Shown piece after piece: positions 51,801 to 62,712 of a stretch of DNA of 64,000 bases. The translations under genes and the position numbers were made by a program. The stretch covers positions 660,501 to 724,500 of the forward strand of contig OY723295.1 of the NCBI GenBank assembly GCA_963210315.1. The letters run 5' to 3'. The notes below the pieces were generated by a model that saw only the letters and a list, made by a program, of their open reading frames with translations, was not told the origin of the DNA and did no database searches. Source of the DNA: Rhynchopus euleeides (Eukaryota > Euglenozoa > Diplonemea > Diplonemida > Diplonemidae). Position 1 is the first letter of the stretch, and every line of letters begins with the position of its first letter.

Positions 51801-53395
51801 GTCTTTCCTGCGGGGAGCGGTGTGGCCGGCGCGGGCGTGGCTGGTGCCGGAGTTGCAGGTGCGGGAGTCGCAGGTACGGTAGTTGCAGGTGCGGGAGTCG
51901 CAGGTGCGGGGGTCGCAGGTGCGGTAGTTGCAGGTGCGGGAGTCGCAGGTGCGGGGGTCGCAGGTGCGGTAGTTGCAGGTGCGGGAGTCGCCGGTGCAGG
52001 CGTCGCAGGCGCCGGTGTAGCAGGTGCAGGCGTTGCCGGGGCAGGTGTAGCAGGCGCAGGCGTCGCAGGTGCGGGTGTAGCAGGCGCCGGCGTTGCCGGG
52101 GCAGGGGTTGCCGGTGCGGGTGTCGGGGCGAGAGTTGCAGGTGCGGGTGTCGCCGGGGCGAAAGTCTTGCCTGCCGGAAGGGGCGTCGCCGGTGCCGACG
52201 TGGCCGGTGCGGGTGTTGCAGGCGCCGGTGTCGGTGCGATAGTTGCAGGTGCGGGTGTCGCAGGTGCGGGTGTGGCAGGCGCAGAGGTTGCCGGGGCCGG
52301 TGTCGCCGGGGCGAAGGTCTTCCCTGCCGGAAGAGGAGTCGCCGGTGCAGATGTAGCCGGTGCAGGTGTCGCAGGCGCCGGTGTGGGTGCGATAGTTGCG
52401 GGTGCAGGCGTCGCCGGTGCAGATGTCGCGGGCGCGGGTGTTGCAGGCGCAGGTGTAGCAGGCGCCGGCGTTGCCGGGGCAGGTGTAGCAGGCGCCGGCG
52501 TCGCAGGTGAGGGCGTCGCCGGTGCGGGTGTCGCAGGCGCCGGCGTCGCAGGCGCAGGGGTTGCCGGTGCGGGTGTCGGGGCGAGAGTTGCAGGTGCGGG
52601 TGTCGCCGGCGCGAAAGTCTTGCCTGCCGGAAGGGGGGTCGCCGGTGCAGATGTAGCCGGTGCGGGTGTTGCAGGCGCCGGTGTCGGTGCGATAGTTGCG
52701 GGTGCAGGTGTCGCAGGTGCGGGTGTGGCAGGCGCAGACGTTGCCGGGGCCGGTGTCGCCGGGGCGAAGGTCTTCCCTGCCGGAAGAGGAGTCGCCGGTG
52801 CAGATGTAGCCGGTGCAGGTGTAGCAGGCGCCGGTGTGGGTGCGATAGTTGCGGGTGCAGGCGTCGCCGGTGCAGGCGTTGCGGGTGCGGGTGTTGCAGG
52901 CGCAGGTGTGGCGGGTGCAGGCGTTGCAGGGGCAGACGTGGCGGGTGCGGGTGTCGCTGGGGCCGGCGTTGCAGGGGCAGGTGTCGCGGGTGCGGGTGTC
53001 GCGGGGGCAGGCGTTGCAGGCGCAGGGGTGGCAGGTGCAGGGGTGGCGGGTGCCGGTGTCGCCGGTGCAGGCGTGGCAGGTGCAGGTGTTGCCGGGGCGG
53101 GTGTCGCAGGGGCAGGGGTGGCAGGTGCAGGCGTAGCAGGTGCAGGCGTCGCCGGTGCAGGCGTACCAGGTGCAGGTGTTGCCGGGGCCGGTGTCGCAGG
53201 TGCAGGCGTGGCAGGTGCAGGCGTCGCGGGTGCCGGTGTCGCGGGTGCAGGCGTGGCCGGTGCAGGCGTTGCGGGGGCAGGTGTCGGGGGCGCCGGTGTT
53301 GGCGGCGAAGGTGTTGGCGGCGCAGGTGTCGGGGGTGCGGTCCCGCAGACACATTGCACCAACAGCACCATGGCCAGCAACCGCGGTCCGTGCAT
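48836..53395 (-). CDS. Thr/Pro-rich type I surface protein, array copy 4 (1519 residues)
   Basis: Same predicted protein as copy 3. Copies 3 and 4 form two consecutive 6946-bp units with no difference I could find by reading, so the duplication or conversion joining them is very recent. Confidence 0.9.
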   Translation of the reverse strand: MHGPRLLAMVLLVQCVCGTAPPTPAPPTPSPPTPAPPTPAPATPAPATPAPATPAPATPAPATPAPATPAPATPAPGTPAPATPAPATPAPATPAPATPAPATPAPATPAPATPAPATPAPATPAPATPAPATPAPATPAPATPAPATPAPATSAPATPAPATPAPATPAPATPAPATPAPATIAPTPAPATPAPATSAPATPLPAGKTFAPATPAPATSAPATPAPATPAPATIAPTPAPATPAPATSAPATPLPAGKTFAPATPAPATLAPTPAPATPAPATPAPATPAPATPSPATPAPATPAPATPAPATPAPATPAPATSAPATPAPATIAPTPAPATPAPATSAPATPLPAGKTFAPATPAPATSAPATPAPATPAPATIAPTPAPATPAPATSAPATPLPAGKTFAPATPAPATLAPTPAPATPAPATPAPATPAPATPAPATPAPATPAPATPAPATPAPATPAPATTAPATPAPATPAPATTAPATPAPATPAPATTVPATPAPATPAPATPAPATPLPAGKTFAPATPAPATIAPTPAPATPAPATSAPATPLPAGKTFAPATPAPATSAPATPAPATPAPATIAPTPAPATPAPATPVPATPLPAGKTFAPATPAPATPAPATPAPATSAPATSAPATSAPATPLPAGKTFAPATPAPATVAPTPAPATPAPATSAPATPLPAGKTFAPATPAPATSAPTTPAPATPAPATPAPATIAPTSAPATPAPATPVPATPLPAGKTFAPATPAPATPAPATPAPATPAPATPAPDTPLPAGKTFAPATPAPATPAPATPAPATPAPATPAPATPAPATPAPATPAPATPAPATPAPATPAPATPAPATPAPATPAPDTPLPAGKTFAPATPAPATPAPDTPLPAGKTFAPATPAPATPAPATPAPPTIAPTPSPPTPAPNTISPPTPLPAGKTLAPTSVPPTPVPPTHTPRTLVPVPPTNVPATPAPTTGAPGAAPVLTVWCTSDAVCRENGDSAGVCTPASSQCTCSSGYGPQILDSGDAAYWGCYEVVQEVVSFLYFSVGSCQNGDVPRDVKVFLLGVLNTNLAGVTTAIDFFCGSIGALSVAEVPSSKVGSVATDSVNSAVAAAVKANPAASQTLGASLVTKVEVVPATLPPAPLGSGETYPPPTPAPTLAILKTCTLGNAASAFELELSGTTVCSAVKCDPFYVRVAKLSGAGSDCVLKSENVTATCLVNGDCTFDTVNTVCVDGACTMPTPSPTKVTVIRKVETSFAGFCTTNEDCRLNGLDPASTCTVDTVNGNWCECVSAEYSHPDESVKLCAPNGTSTVTVTVGLIFGANTLSQYTSADATAIAATLGAGLGSVVGDLVVLGEANVTGFDVFAVVAAESSKLAQLILGKTTLVQLYNANKRTSGRAASVLAVDGPTGGSVSNGKECDLDYATSTKLDSKSVCQAITCVSTAERVQVNDNYRCKVVSTRTLDSDDDLTDGEIAAIVVGSVLGFFVIVGIAFFLCFKKDSGGVPEGKHEPVDGTGV
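50464..53341 (-). repeat. Stalk-coding repeat tract of copy 4
   Basis: Same unit order as copy 3. Confidence 0.9.
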
Positions 53396-55781
53396 CTTGG
53401 CTGAACAGAAAGTGTAGACCTGGACCGTGGTGAGGTGATGATCGGGTGGCACAACGGCACATGAACCGTGACTCGCACTACCCGGGCAGAGGTGGAGCAG
53501 GACGTGATGGGGCGTGGGGGTCGGGGGGTGCGGGCTATCGTCCTGGAGCTGCTGCTTGATGTTTGTCTCAATGTGGGATCACAGGGGCCCACCGAGAAGC
53601 GGTGTCCCCAACCACGCGCGGGTATTGGCGTGCCTGTGTAATGTACATTAATCCACGTAAACTGCCGAGGGGCACAGGGCGAACGTATGAGTCAGATCAA
53701 CCCGGCGGGCCCGCTTTCAGCACGCCGGCCGGCCGGCATCGGTATGCGGGCTGCGGGCTGCGGTGTGCCGCGGCAAACAGGAGGAGGGGGAATTACGGAG
53801 TGCAGAGCCAGCGGGAGTACACTACACTGTGTTTTTTTAAAGCTTTTTTTTAAGTTTTTTTTAGGGGGTAGCGGGGTGTGCGGCACATGGATCCGAAACG
53901 ATTGTGTGCAGCGTCCCAGGCAAGGCGTGCAGTGTATGCAGGCAGCCCAGACACCGCGGATCCCGTGCCACACGCCGAAGGGTCTGCCGGCGCGCTCCCA
54001 GCCCCCCGCCCCGTTGGCACGCCACAGCGGGCATCCCGCAGAGCGCTAACCAGCGCATCAACTCAAACATTAGGAAGGCAAGCACAGGCGGAGACGAGGG
54101 GTATGCCCAGGCTCGCAGGTGCCCACAACTTCTGTACTGATCTCTCGCGAAATAGGCCATATAGGTTATGTGATCATTGGTGTGATACTATGTGACTTGA
54201 AGTGACTCACAAGCCGTTTTCACTGGCTCCAGTCACGTCACAGTAAGTTTGGTGGACTGTGCAGAGGCCAAGGCAACGGGGTACTCCCCCGAGTGCCCTT
54301 CTCAGCTGACCCACCGGGCAACCAGGTAGGCCACGATTACGCCAAACACCAAGAGGTGGGGCGGTGCATTGTTATGTTGGGGATGTGTCTTGGCTGCGGC
54401 TTGATGTGGGTTTTCCACCCCGATGGGTACCTGCGTACCACTACCGATAGGTAGTGTCGCAGCCCAGATTTCTGTGTATCTGTTCTGGATCTTGCGGCCC
54501 ACGCACCCCATTTCATCAGATCGGGGAGTGGTGGAATTAGTGTTCCAACATAGCAAACATAGTGAGCCTAGTGAACCCCAAGAGAAGGGGAGAAACGAAA
54601 GTTGTTGTTCTTCAAACGCAGCACACCCCACATCACGTGTGAAATGTTTGCAAGGGTCCGCACAGTGGGGACCCTCACACCCAGTCACGGCAGTTACGGC
54701 TTGTCAGTCAGTGAGGGGAAGTAGGCCGCCCCTCACGTTAAAACACTCAGTCACACCTGGTAGCGAAGGCCCCCAAGTGAAAAGTTTCACAATTTGCTTC
54801 GCCGAACTGTCAAAACCCAATTTCAGGCAGGTATTCGTTTGCTACCACCACACTGCCCAACGGGCAGAGATAGTTTGAACGAATTTTGAACGATTTTTGG
54901 CCGTGCTAGTCGCGCCCCCCGGTGAGGGGGGGTCGCTGTTTCGTGTTCTCCTTGCCGCACGGAGGCATTGCCTTACGTCGCCTCTTCCTCTTTTCCTTTA
55001 TTTTGGCGGGTTAGTCTGACACAGAGGGCGGGACCGTGCTGATATGCACGGTGACGACTCTCCCTTTTTCGTTGTGCCCGCCCCTTGGTGACAAGGGTGA
55101 GTTTTGTGTGACTACCAAATAAACCAATTGCGGGTTTTCGGATTGTTGTTGTGTGGTAACCATAATATTATGGTAGGGAGAGTTGTGGCAGCCTTCCATA
55201 CAACTATCTTACTACAAGCACCGGACTTGCAAGACCAGATCCTGAGCGATCGGTCAGGTGTGGGTGCTGCTCACCGAAGGAGAGAAGAAGGGAAGGCGAT
55301 GGAACAGCAGCAGATGCATGGGAGTGTGAAATCAGAGAGAGGAAAATGGGGTGCATTTGGAAGCTGCTAGTGTGCAGTGCCAGGGTATCCACCAAGAGCG
55401 CAGTCTTGCTGTGGTTCTACTTGTAGGATTGAGGAAATGGCACTGCACGCCAGCAAAACGGAGGGTTTGTTCACTAAGGAGATTACTGTTGGAGTATGTC
55501 GCTTTGATATTGTAACGTTCCGGGCCCGTTATTCAAATGGGAGGGTGCCCAATCATCTGACCTCAGTCTCGGGAGAACGACCCATGCGCCTCCAGAAATG
55601 GAAATGCCAGTCAGCCCGGACAGACAACAACAAGGACTTACACCAAACAGTAGGGATTCGGTTCGCAGAGAAGAATGGAGGTGGAAAAAAATTAAATGTT
55701 CGCTAAGAAAAGCAAAGTGATGGGGGGTGGGTGGAGAGTGAGACAAGACGTGTGATGTACACGAGAGGAAACAGGATGACC
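53396..55781. repeat. Array spacer 4 (2386 bp)
   Basis: Same as spacer 1 in length and content. Confidence 0.85.
53401..53417 (-). promoter_or_regulatory. Candidate splice acceptor of copy 4
   Basis: Same tract and leader as copy 1. Confidence 0.55.
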
Positions 55782-58700
55782 TTAGACACCGGTACCGTCC
55801 ACAGGCTCGTGCTTGCCCTCGGGGACGCCGCCGCTGTCCTTCTTGAAGCAGAGGAAGAAGGCAATTCCCACAATGACGAAGAAACCGAGAACACTGCCCA
55901 CCACAATGGCAGCGATCTCGCCATCCGTCAGGTCGTCGTCACTGTCCAGGGTGCGGGTGGAGACGACCTTGCAGCGGTAGTTGTCGTTGACCTGGACACG
56001 CTCGGCAGTGCTGACACACGTGATAGCCTGGCACACAGACTTGCTGTCCAGCTTCGTGCTGGTGGCATAGTCGAGATCGCACTCCTTCCCGTTGGACACG
56101 GACCCACCTGTCGGGCCATCGACAGCAAGAACACTGGCAGCACGCCCCGAAGTCCTCTTGTTTGCGTTGTACAGCTGCACAAGGGTCGTCTTGCCCAGGA
56201 TCAGCTGCGCCAACTTGGATGACTCAGCTGCAACGACGGCAAAGACGTCGAACCCCGTCACATTAGCTTCCCCAAGAACCACGAGGTCCCCGACCACGGA
56301 TCCGAGGCCCGCACCAAGCGTGGCGGCGATAGCTGTCGCGTCAGCGCTGGTGTACTGAGACAGGGTGTTCGCCCCGAAGATGAGCCCCACGGTCACAGTA
56401 ACAGTGGAGGTGCCGTTGGGGGCGCACAGCTTCACCGACTCGTCCGGGTGCGAGTACTCGGCAGAGACACATTCGCACCAGTTGCCATTCACGGTATCGA
56501 CAGTGCATGTCGAGGCGGGGTCCAGCCCGTTGAGCCGGCAGTCCTCGTTTGTGGTGCAGAAGCCCGCGAACGACGTCTCGACCTTCCTGATGACGGTGAC
56601 CTTCGTCGGGGAAGGGGTCGGCATCGTGCACGCCCCGTCGACGCACACCGTGTTCACCGTGTCGAACGTGCAGTCCCCGTTCACAAGGCAAGTCGCCGTC
56701 ACGTTCTCAGACTTCAGCACGCAGTCGCTACCGGCACCGGACAGCTTGGCCACACGCACGTAGAAGGGGTCGCACTTCACGGCAGAGCACACCGTCGTCC
56801 CGCTCAGCTCCAGCTCGAACGCCGACGCTGCGTTCCCCAGTGTGCACGTCTTCAGAATTGCCAGCGTCGGGGCCGGGGTGGGGGGCGGGTATGTCTCCCC
56901 AGAGCCCAGCGGGGCCGGCGGCAGCGTCGCAGGCACCACCTCCACCTTTGTCACCAGGCTGGCGCCGAGCGTCTGCGAGGCAGCGGGGTTCGCCTTCACG
57001 GCAGCCGCAACAGCAGAGTTCACAGAGTCCGTGGCCACGCTCCCCACCTTGGAGCTGGGGACCTCCGCCACAGACAGGGCCCCGATGGACCCGCAGAAGA
57101 AGTCGATGGCTGTCGTCACCCCGGCGAGGTTGGTGTTCAGCACACCCAGCAGGAACACCTTCACATCACGCGGCACATCCCCGTTCTGGCACGACCCGAC
57201 GGAGAAGTACAGGAACGACACCACCTCCTGCACCACCTCGTAGCAGCCCCAGTATGCAGCATCCCCACTGTCCAGGATCTGCGGGCCGTAACCGCTGGAG
57301 CACGTGCACTGGCTGGACGCCGGCGTGCACACACCGGCGCTGTCCCCGTTCTCCCTGCACACCGCATCGCTCGTGCACCAGACAGTCAGAACCGGCGCAG
57401 CCCCCGGTGCCCCAGTCGTCGGGGCAGGGGTGGCCGGCACATTTGTGGGGGGCACCGGCACAAGCGTGCGCGGCGTGTGCGTCGGCGGGACCGGGGTCGG
57501 CGGCACGGACGTGGGCGCGAGTGTCTTCCCAGCAGGCAGCGGGGTCGGTGGGGAAATTGTGTTGGGCGCCGGAGTGGGGGGTGACGGTGTCGGGGCGATC
57601 GTTGGGGGAGCAGGTGTTGCGGGCGCCGGAGTCGCAGGTGCGGGTGTGGCCGGTGCGAAGGTCTTGCCTGCAGGAAGAGGTGTGTCCGGCGCAGGCGTGG
57701 CCGGTGCAGGGGTCGCAGGGGCGAAGGTCTTGCCAGCCGGAAGAGGTGTGTCCGGCGCAGGCGTCGCCGGTGCGGGTGTCGCAGGTGCGGGTGTCGCAGG
57801 TGCGGGTGTCGCAGGCGCAGGCGTCGCCGGTGCGGGTGTCGCAGGCGCAGGCGTCGCCGGAGCCGGCGTCGCAGGTGCGGGTGTCGCCGGTGCAGGAGTG
57901 GCCGGTGCAGGAGTGGCAGGCGCGGGTGTGGCAGGTGCAGGCGTCGCCGGGGCCGGTGTGGCCGGTGCGAAGGTCTTCCCTGCCGGAAGAGGTGTGTCTG
58001 GCGCAGGCGTGGCCGGTGCGGGTGTTGCGGGTGCCGGCGTCGCAGGTGCAGGAGTCGCCGGAGCCGGTGTGGCCGGTGCGAAGGTTTTGCCTGCCGGAAG
58101 AGGTGTGGCTGGCACAGGCGTGGCCGGTGCGGGTGTTGCAGGCGCCGATGTCGGGGCGATAGTTGCGGGTGCCGGTGTCGCCGGGGCAGGCGTCGCAGGT
58201 GCAGGAGTTGTCGGTGCCGACGTTGCAGGCGCCGGCGTGGCCGGTGCGAAGGTTTTGCCTGCCGGAAGAGGTGTCGCCGGTGCAGATGTAGCGGGGGCAG
58301 GTGTCGCAGGCGCCGGTGTCGGGGCAACAGTTGCAGGTGCAGGCGTCGCCGGTGCGAAGGTCTTCCCTGCCGGAAGAGGCGTCGCCGGTGCAGATGTTGC
58401 CGGTGCGGAAGTTGCGGGTGCTGATGTGGCAGGGGCGGGTGTCGCCGGTGCGGGAGTTGCAGGTGCCGGCGTGGCCGGTGCGAAAGTCTTCCCTGCCGGA
58501 AGAGGAGTCGCCGGTACCGGCGTGGCCGGTGCGGGTGTCGCAGGCGCCGGTGTCGGGGCGATAGTTGCAGGTGCGGGTGTCGCAGGTGCGGGTGTGGCAG
58601 GCGCAGACGTTGCCGGGGCCGGTGTCGCCGGGGCGAAGGTCTTGCCTGCCGGAAGAGGAGTCGCCGGTGCAGATGTAGCCGGTGCAGGTGTCGCAGGCGC

Positions 58701-60326
58701 CGGTGTGGGTGCGATAGTTGCGGGTGCAGGTGTAGCCGGTGCGAAGGTCTTTCCTGCGGGGAGCGGTGTGGCCGGCGCGGGCGTGGCTGGTGCCGGAGTT
58801 GCAGGTGCGGGAGTCGCAGGTACGGTAGTTGCAGGTGCGGGAGTCGCAGGTGCGGGGGTCGCAGGTGCGGTAGTTGCAGGTGCGGGAGTCGCAGGTGCGG
58901 GGGTCGCAGGTGCGGTAGTTGCAGGTGCGGGAGTCGCCGGTGCAGGCGTCGCAGGCGCCGGTGTAGCAGGTGCAGGCGTTGCCGGGGCAGGTGTAGCAGG
59001 CGCAGGCGTCGCAGGTGCGGGTGTAGCAGGCGCCGGCGTTGCCGGGGCAGGGGTTGCCGGTGCGGGTGTCGGGGCGAGAGTTGCAGGTGCGGGTGTCGCC
59101 GGGGCGAAAGTCTTGCCTGCCGGAAGGGGCGTCGCCGGTGCCGACGTGGCCGGTGCGGGTGTTGCAGGCGCCGGTGTCGGTGCGATAGTTGCAGGTGCGG
59201 GTGTCGCAGGTGCGGGTGTGGCAGGCGCAGAGGTTGCCGGGGCCGGTGTCGCCGGGGCGAAGGTCTTCCCTGCCGGAAGAGGAGTCGCCGGTGCAGATGT
59301 AGCCGGTGCAGGTGTCGCAGGCGCCGGTGTGGGTGCGATAGTTGCGGGTGCAGGCGTCGCCGGTGCAGATGTCGCGGGCGCGGGTGTTGCAGGCGCAGGT
59401 GTAGCAGGCGCCGGCGTTGCCGGGGCAGGTGTAGCAGGCGCCGGCGTCGCAGGTGAGGGCGTCGCCGGTGCGGGTGTCGCAGGCGCCGGCGTCGCAGGCG
59501 CAGGGGTTGCCGGTGCGGGTGTCGGGGCGAGAGTTGCAGGTGCGGGTGTCGCCGGGGCGAAAGTCTTGCCTGCCGGAAGGGGGGTCGCCGGTGCAGATGT
59601 AGCCGGTGCGGGTGTTGCAGGCGCCGGTGTCGGTGCGATAGTTGCGGGTGCAGGTGTCGCAGGTGCGGGTGTGGCAGGCGCAGACGTTGCCGGGGCCGGT
59701 GTCGCCGGGGCGAAGGTCTTCCCTGCCGGAAGAGGAGTCGCCGGTGCAGATGTAGCCGGTGCAGGTGTAGCAGGCGCCGGTGTGGGTGCGATAGTTGCGG
59801 GTGCAGGCGTCGCCGGTGCAGGCGTTGCGGGTGCGGGTGTTGCAGGCGCAGGTGTGGCGGGTGCAGGCGTTGCAGGGGCAGACGTGGCGGGTGCGGGTGT
59901 CGCTGGGGCCGGCGTTGCAGGGGCAGGTGTCGCGGGTGCGGGTGTCGCGGGGGCAGGCGTTGCAGGCGCAGGGGTGGCAGGTGCAGGGGTGGCGGGTGCC
60001 GGTGTCGCCGGTGCAGGCGTGGCAGGTGCAGGTGTTGCCGGGGCGGGTGTCGCAGGGGCAGGGGTGGCAGGTGCAGGCGTAGCAGGTGCAGGCGTCGCCG
60101 GTGCAGGCGTACCAGGTGCAGGTGTTGCCGGGGCCGGTGTCGCAGGTGCAGGCGTGGCAGGTGCAGGCGTCGCGGGTGCCGGTGTCGCGGGTGCAGGCGT
60201 TGCGGGGGCAGGTGTCGGGGGCGCCGGTGTTGGCGGCGAAGGTGTTGGCGGCGCAGGTGTCGGGGGTGCGGTCCCGCAGACACATTGCACCAACAGCACC
60301 ATGGCCAGCAACCGCGGTCCGTGCAT
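55782..60326 (-). CDS. Thr/Pro-rich type I surface protein, array copy 5 (1514 residues)
   Basis: As copies 3 and 4 but one five-residue APATP unit shorter at the start of the stalk (shared with copy 1), with at least one silent base change in the stalk (near 59560, gggg where copy 4 has ggcg). VNSAVAAAVKA ectodomain; helix and tail intact. Confidence 0.9.
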   Translation of the reverse strand: MHGPRLLAMVLLVQCVCGTAPPTPAPPTPSPPTPAPPTPAPATPAPATPAPATPAPATPAPATPAPATPAPGTPAPATPAPATPAPATPAPATPAPATPAPATPAPATPAPATPAPATPAPATPAPATPAPATPAPATPAPATPAPATSAPATPAPATPAPATPAPATPAPATPAPATIAPTPAPATPAPATSAPATPLPAGKTFAPATPAPATSAPATPAPATPAPATIAPTPAPATPAPATSAPATPLPAGKTFAPATPAPATLAPTPAPATPAPATPAPATPAPATPSPATPAPATPAPATPAPATPAPATPAPATSAPATPAPATIAPTPAPATPAPATSAPATPLPAGKTFAPATPAPATSAPATPAPATPAPATIAPTPAPATPAPATSAPATPLPAGKTFAPATPAPATLAPTPAPATPAPATPAPATPAPATPAPATPAPATPAPATPAPATPAPATPAPATTAPATPAPATPAPATTAPATPAPATPAPATTVPATPAPATPAPATPAPATPLPAGKTFAPATPAPATIAPTPAPATPAPATSAPATPLPAGKTFAPATPAPATSAPATPAPATPAPATIAPTPAPATPAPATPVPATPLPAGKTFAPATPAPATPAPATPAPATSAPATSAPATSAPATPLPAGKTFAPATPAPATVAPTPAPATPAPATSAPATPLPAGKTFAPATPAPATSAPTTPAPATPAPATPAPATIAPTSAPATPAPATPVPATPLPAGKTFAPATPAPATPAPATPAPATPAPATPAPDTPLPAGKTFAPATPAPATPAPATPAPATPAPATPAPATPAPATPAPATPAPATPAPATPAPATPAPATPAPATPAPATPAPDTPLPAGKTFAPATPAPATPAPDTPLPAGKTFAPATPAPATPAPATPAPPTIAPTPSPPTPAPNTISPPTPLPAGKTLAPTSVPPTPVPPTHTPRTLVPVPPTNVPATPAPTTGAPGAAPVLTVWCTSDAVCRENGDSAGVCTPASSQCTCSSGYGPQILDSGDAAYWGCYEVVQEVVSFLYFSVGSCQNGDVPRDVKVFLLGVLNTNLAGVTTAIDFFCGSIGALSVAEVPSSKVGSVATDSVNSAVAAAVKANPAASQTLGASLVTKVEVVPATLPPAPLGSGETYPPPTPAPTLAILKTCTLGNAASAFELELSGTTVCSAVKCDPFYVRVAKLSGAGSDCVLKSENVTATCLVNGDCTFDTVNTVCVDGACTMPTPSPTKVTVIRKVETSFAGFCTTNEDCRLNGLDPASTCTVDTVNGNWCECVSAEYSHPDESVKLCAPNGTSTVTVTVGLIFGANTLSQYTSADATAIAATLGAGLGSVVGDLVVLGEANVTGFDVFAVVAAESSKLAQLILGKTTLVQLYNANKRTSGRAASVLAVDGPTGGSVSNGKECDLDYATSTKLDSKSVCQAITCVSTAERVQVNDNYRCKVVSTRTLDSDDDLTDGEIAAIVVGSVLGFFVIVGIAFFLCFKKDSGGVPEGKHEPVDGTGV
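57410..60272 (-). repeat. Stalk-coding repeat tract of copy 5
   Basis: 15 bp shorter than copies 3 and 4, by loss of one unit near the N-terminal end. Confidence 0.9.
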
Positions 60327-62712
60327 CTTGGCTGAACAGAAAGTGTAGACCTGGACCGTGGTGAGGTGATGATCGGGTGGCACAACGGCACATGAACCGT
60401 GACTCGCACTACCCGGGCAGAGGTGGAGCAGGACGTGATGGGGCGTGGGGGTCGGGGGGTGCGGGCTATCGTCCTGGAGCTGCTGCTTGATGTTTGTCTC
60501 AATGTGGGATCACAGGGGCCCACCGAGAAGCGGTGTCCCCAACCACGCGCGGGTATTGGCGTGCCTGTGTAATGTACATTAATCCACGTAAACTGCCGAG
60601 GGGCACAGGGCGAACGTATGAGTCAGATCAACCCGGCGGGCCCGCTTTCAGCACGCCGGCCGGCCGGCATCGGTATGCGGGCTGCGGGCTGCGGTGTGCC
60701 GCGGCAAACAGGAGGAGGGGGAATTACGGAGTGCAGAGCCAGCGGGAGTACACTACACTGTGTTTTTTTAAAGCTTTTTTTTAAGTTTTTTTTAGGGGGT
60801 AGCGGGGTGTGCGGCACATGGATCCGAAACGATTGTGTGCAGCGTCCCAGGCAAGGCGTGCAGTGTATGCAGGCAGCCCAGACACCGCGGATCCCGTGCC
60901 ACACGCCGAAGGGTCTGCCGGCGCGCTCCCAGCCCCCCGCCCCGTTGGCACGCCACAGCGGGCATCCCGCAGAGCGCTAACCAGCGCATCAACTCAAACA
61001 TTAGGAAGGCAAGCACAGGCGGAGACGAGGGGTATGCCCAGGCTCGCAGGTGCCCACAACTTCTGTACTGATCTCTCGCGAAATAGGCCATATAGGTTAT
61101 GTGATCATTGGTGTGATACTATGTGACTTGAAGTGACTCACAAGCCGTTTTCACTGGCTCCAGTCACGTCACAGTAAGTTTGGTGGACTGTGCAGAGGCC
61201 AAGGCAACGGGGTACTCCCCCGAGTGCCCTTCTCAGCTGACCCACCGGGCAACCAGGTAGGCCACGATTACGCCAAACACCAAGAGGTGGGGCGGTGCAT
61301 TGTTATGTTGGGGATGTGTCTTGGCTGCGGCTTGATGTGGGTTTTCCACCCCGATGGGTACCTGCGTACCACTACCGATAGGTAGTGTCGCAGCCCAGAT
61401 TTCTGTGTATCTGTTCTGGATCTTGCGGCCCACGCACCCCATTTCATCAGATCGGGGAGTGGTGGAATTAGTGTTCCAACATAGCAAACATAGTGAGCCT
61501 AGTGAACCCCAAGAGAAGGGGAGAAACGAAAGTTGTTGTTCTTCAAACGCAGCACACCCCACATCACGTGTGAAATGTTTGCAAGGGTCCGCACAGTGGG
61601 GACCCTCACACCCAGTCACGGCAGTTACGGCTTGTCAGTCAGTGAGGGGAAGTAGGCCGCCCCTCACGTTAAAACACTCAGTCACACCTGGTAGCGAAGG
61701 CCCCCAAGTGAAAAGTTTCACAATTTGCTTCGCCGAACTGTCAAAACCCAATTTCAGGCAGGTATTCGTTTGCTACCACCACACTGCCCAACGGGCAGAG
61801 ATAGTTTGAACGAATTTTGAACGATTTTTGGCCGTGCTAGTCGCGCCCCCCGGTGAGGGGGGGTCGCTGTTTCGTGTTCTCCTTGCCGCACGGAGGCATT
61901 GCCTTACGTCGCCTCTTCCTCTTTTCCTTTATTTTGGCGGGTTAGTCTGACACAGAGGGCGGGACCGTGCTGATATGCACGGTGACGACTCTCCCTTTTT
62001 CGTTGTGCCCGCCCCTTGGTGACAAGGGTGAGTTTTGTGTGACTACCAAATAAACCAATTGCGGGTTTTCGGATTGTTGTTGTGTGGTAACCATAATATT
62101 ATGGTAGGGAGAGTTGTGGCAGCCTTCCATACAACTATCTTACTACAAGCACCGGACTTGCAAGACCAGATCCTGAGCGATCGGTCAGGTGTGGGTGCTG
62201 CTCACCGAAGGAGAGAAGAAGGGAAGGCGATGGAACAGCAGCAGATGCATGGGAGTGTGAAATCAGAGAGAGGAAAATGGGGTGCATTTGGAAGCTGCTA
62301 GTGTGCAGTGCCAGGGTATCCACCAAGAGCGCAGTCTTGCTGTGGTTCTACTTGTAGGATTGAGGAAATGGCACTGCACGCCAGCAAAACGGAGGGTTTG
62401 TTCACTAAGGAGATTACTGTTGGAGTATGTCGCTTTGATATTGTAACGTTCCGGGCCCGTTATTCAAATGGGAGGGTGCCCAATCATCTGACCTCAGTCT
62501 CGGGAGAACGACCCATGCGCCTCCAGAAATGGAAATGCCAGTCAGCCCGGACAGACAACAACAAGGACTTACACCAAACAGTAGGGATTCGGTTCGCAGA
62601 GAAGAATGGAGGTGGAAAAAAATTAAATGTTCGCTAAGAAAAGCAAAGTGATGGGGGGTGGGTGGAGAGTGAGACAAGACGTGTGATGTACACGAGAGGA
62701 AACAGGATGACC
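60327..62712. repeat. Array spacer 5 (2386 bp)
   Basis: Same as spacer 1 in length and content. Confidence 0.85.
60332..60348 (-). promoter_or_regulatory. Candidate splice acceptor of copy 5
   Basis: Same tract and leader as copy 1. Confidence 0.55.
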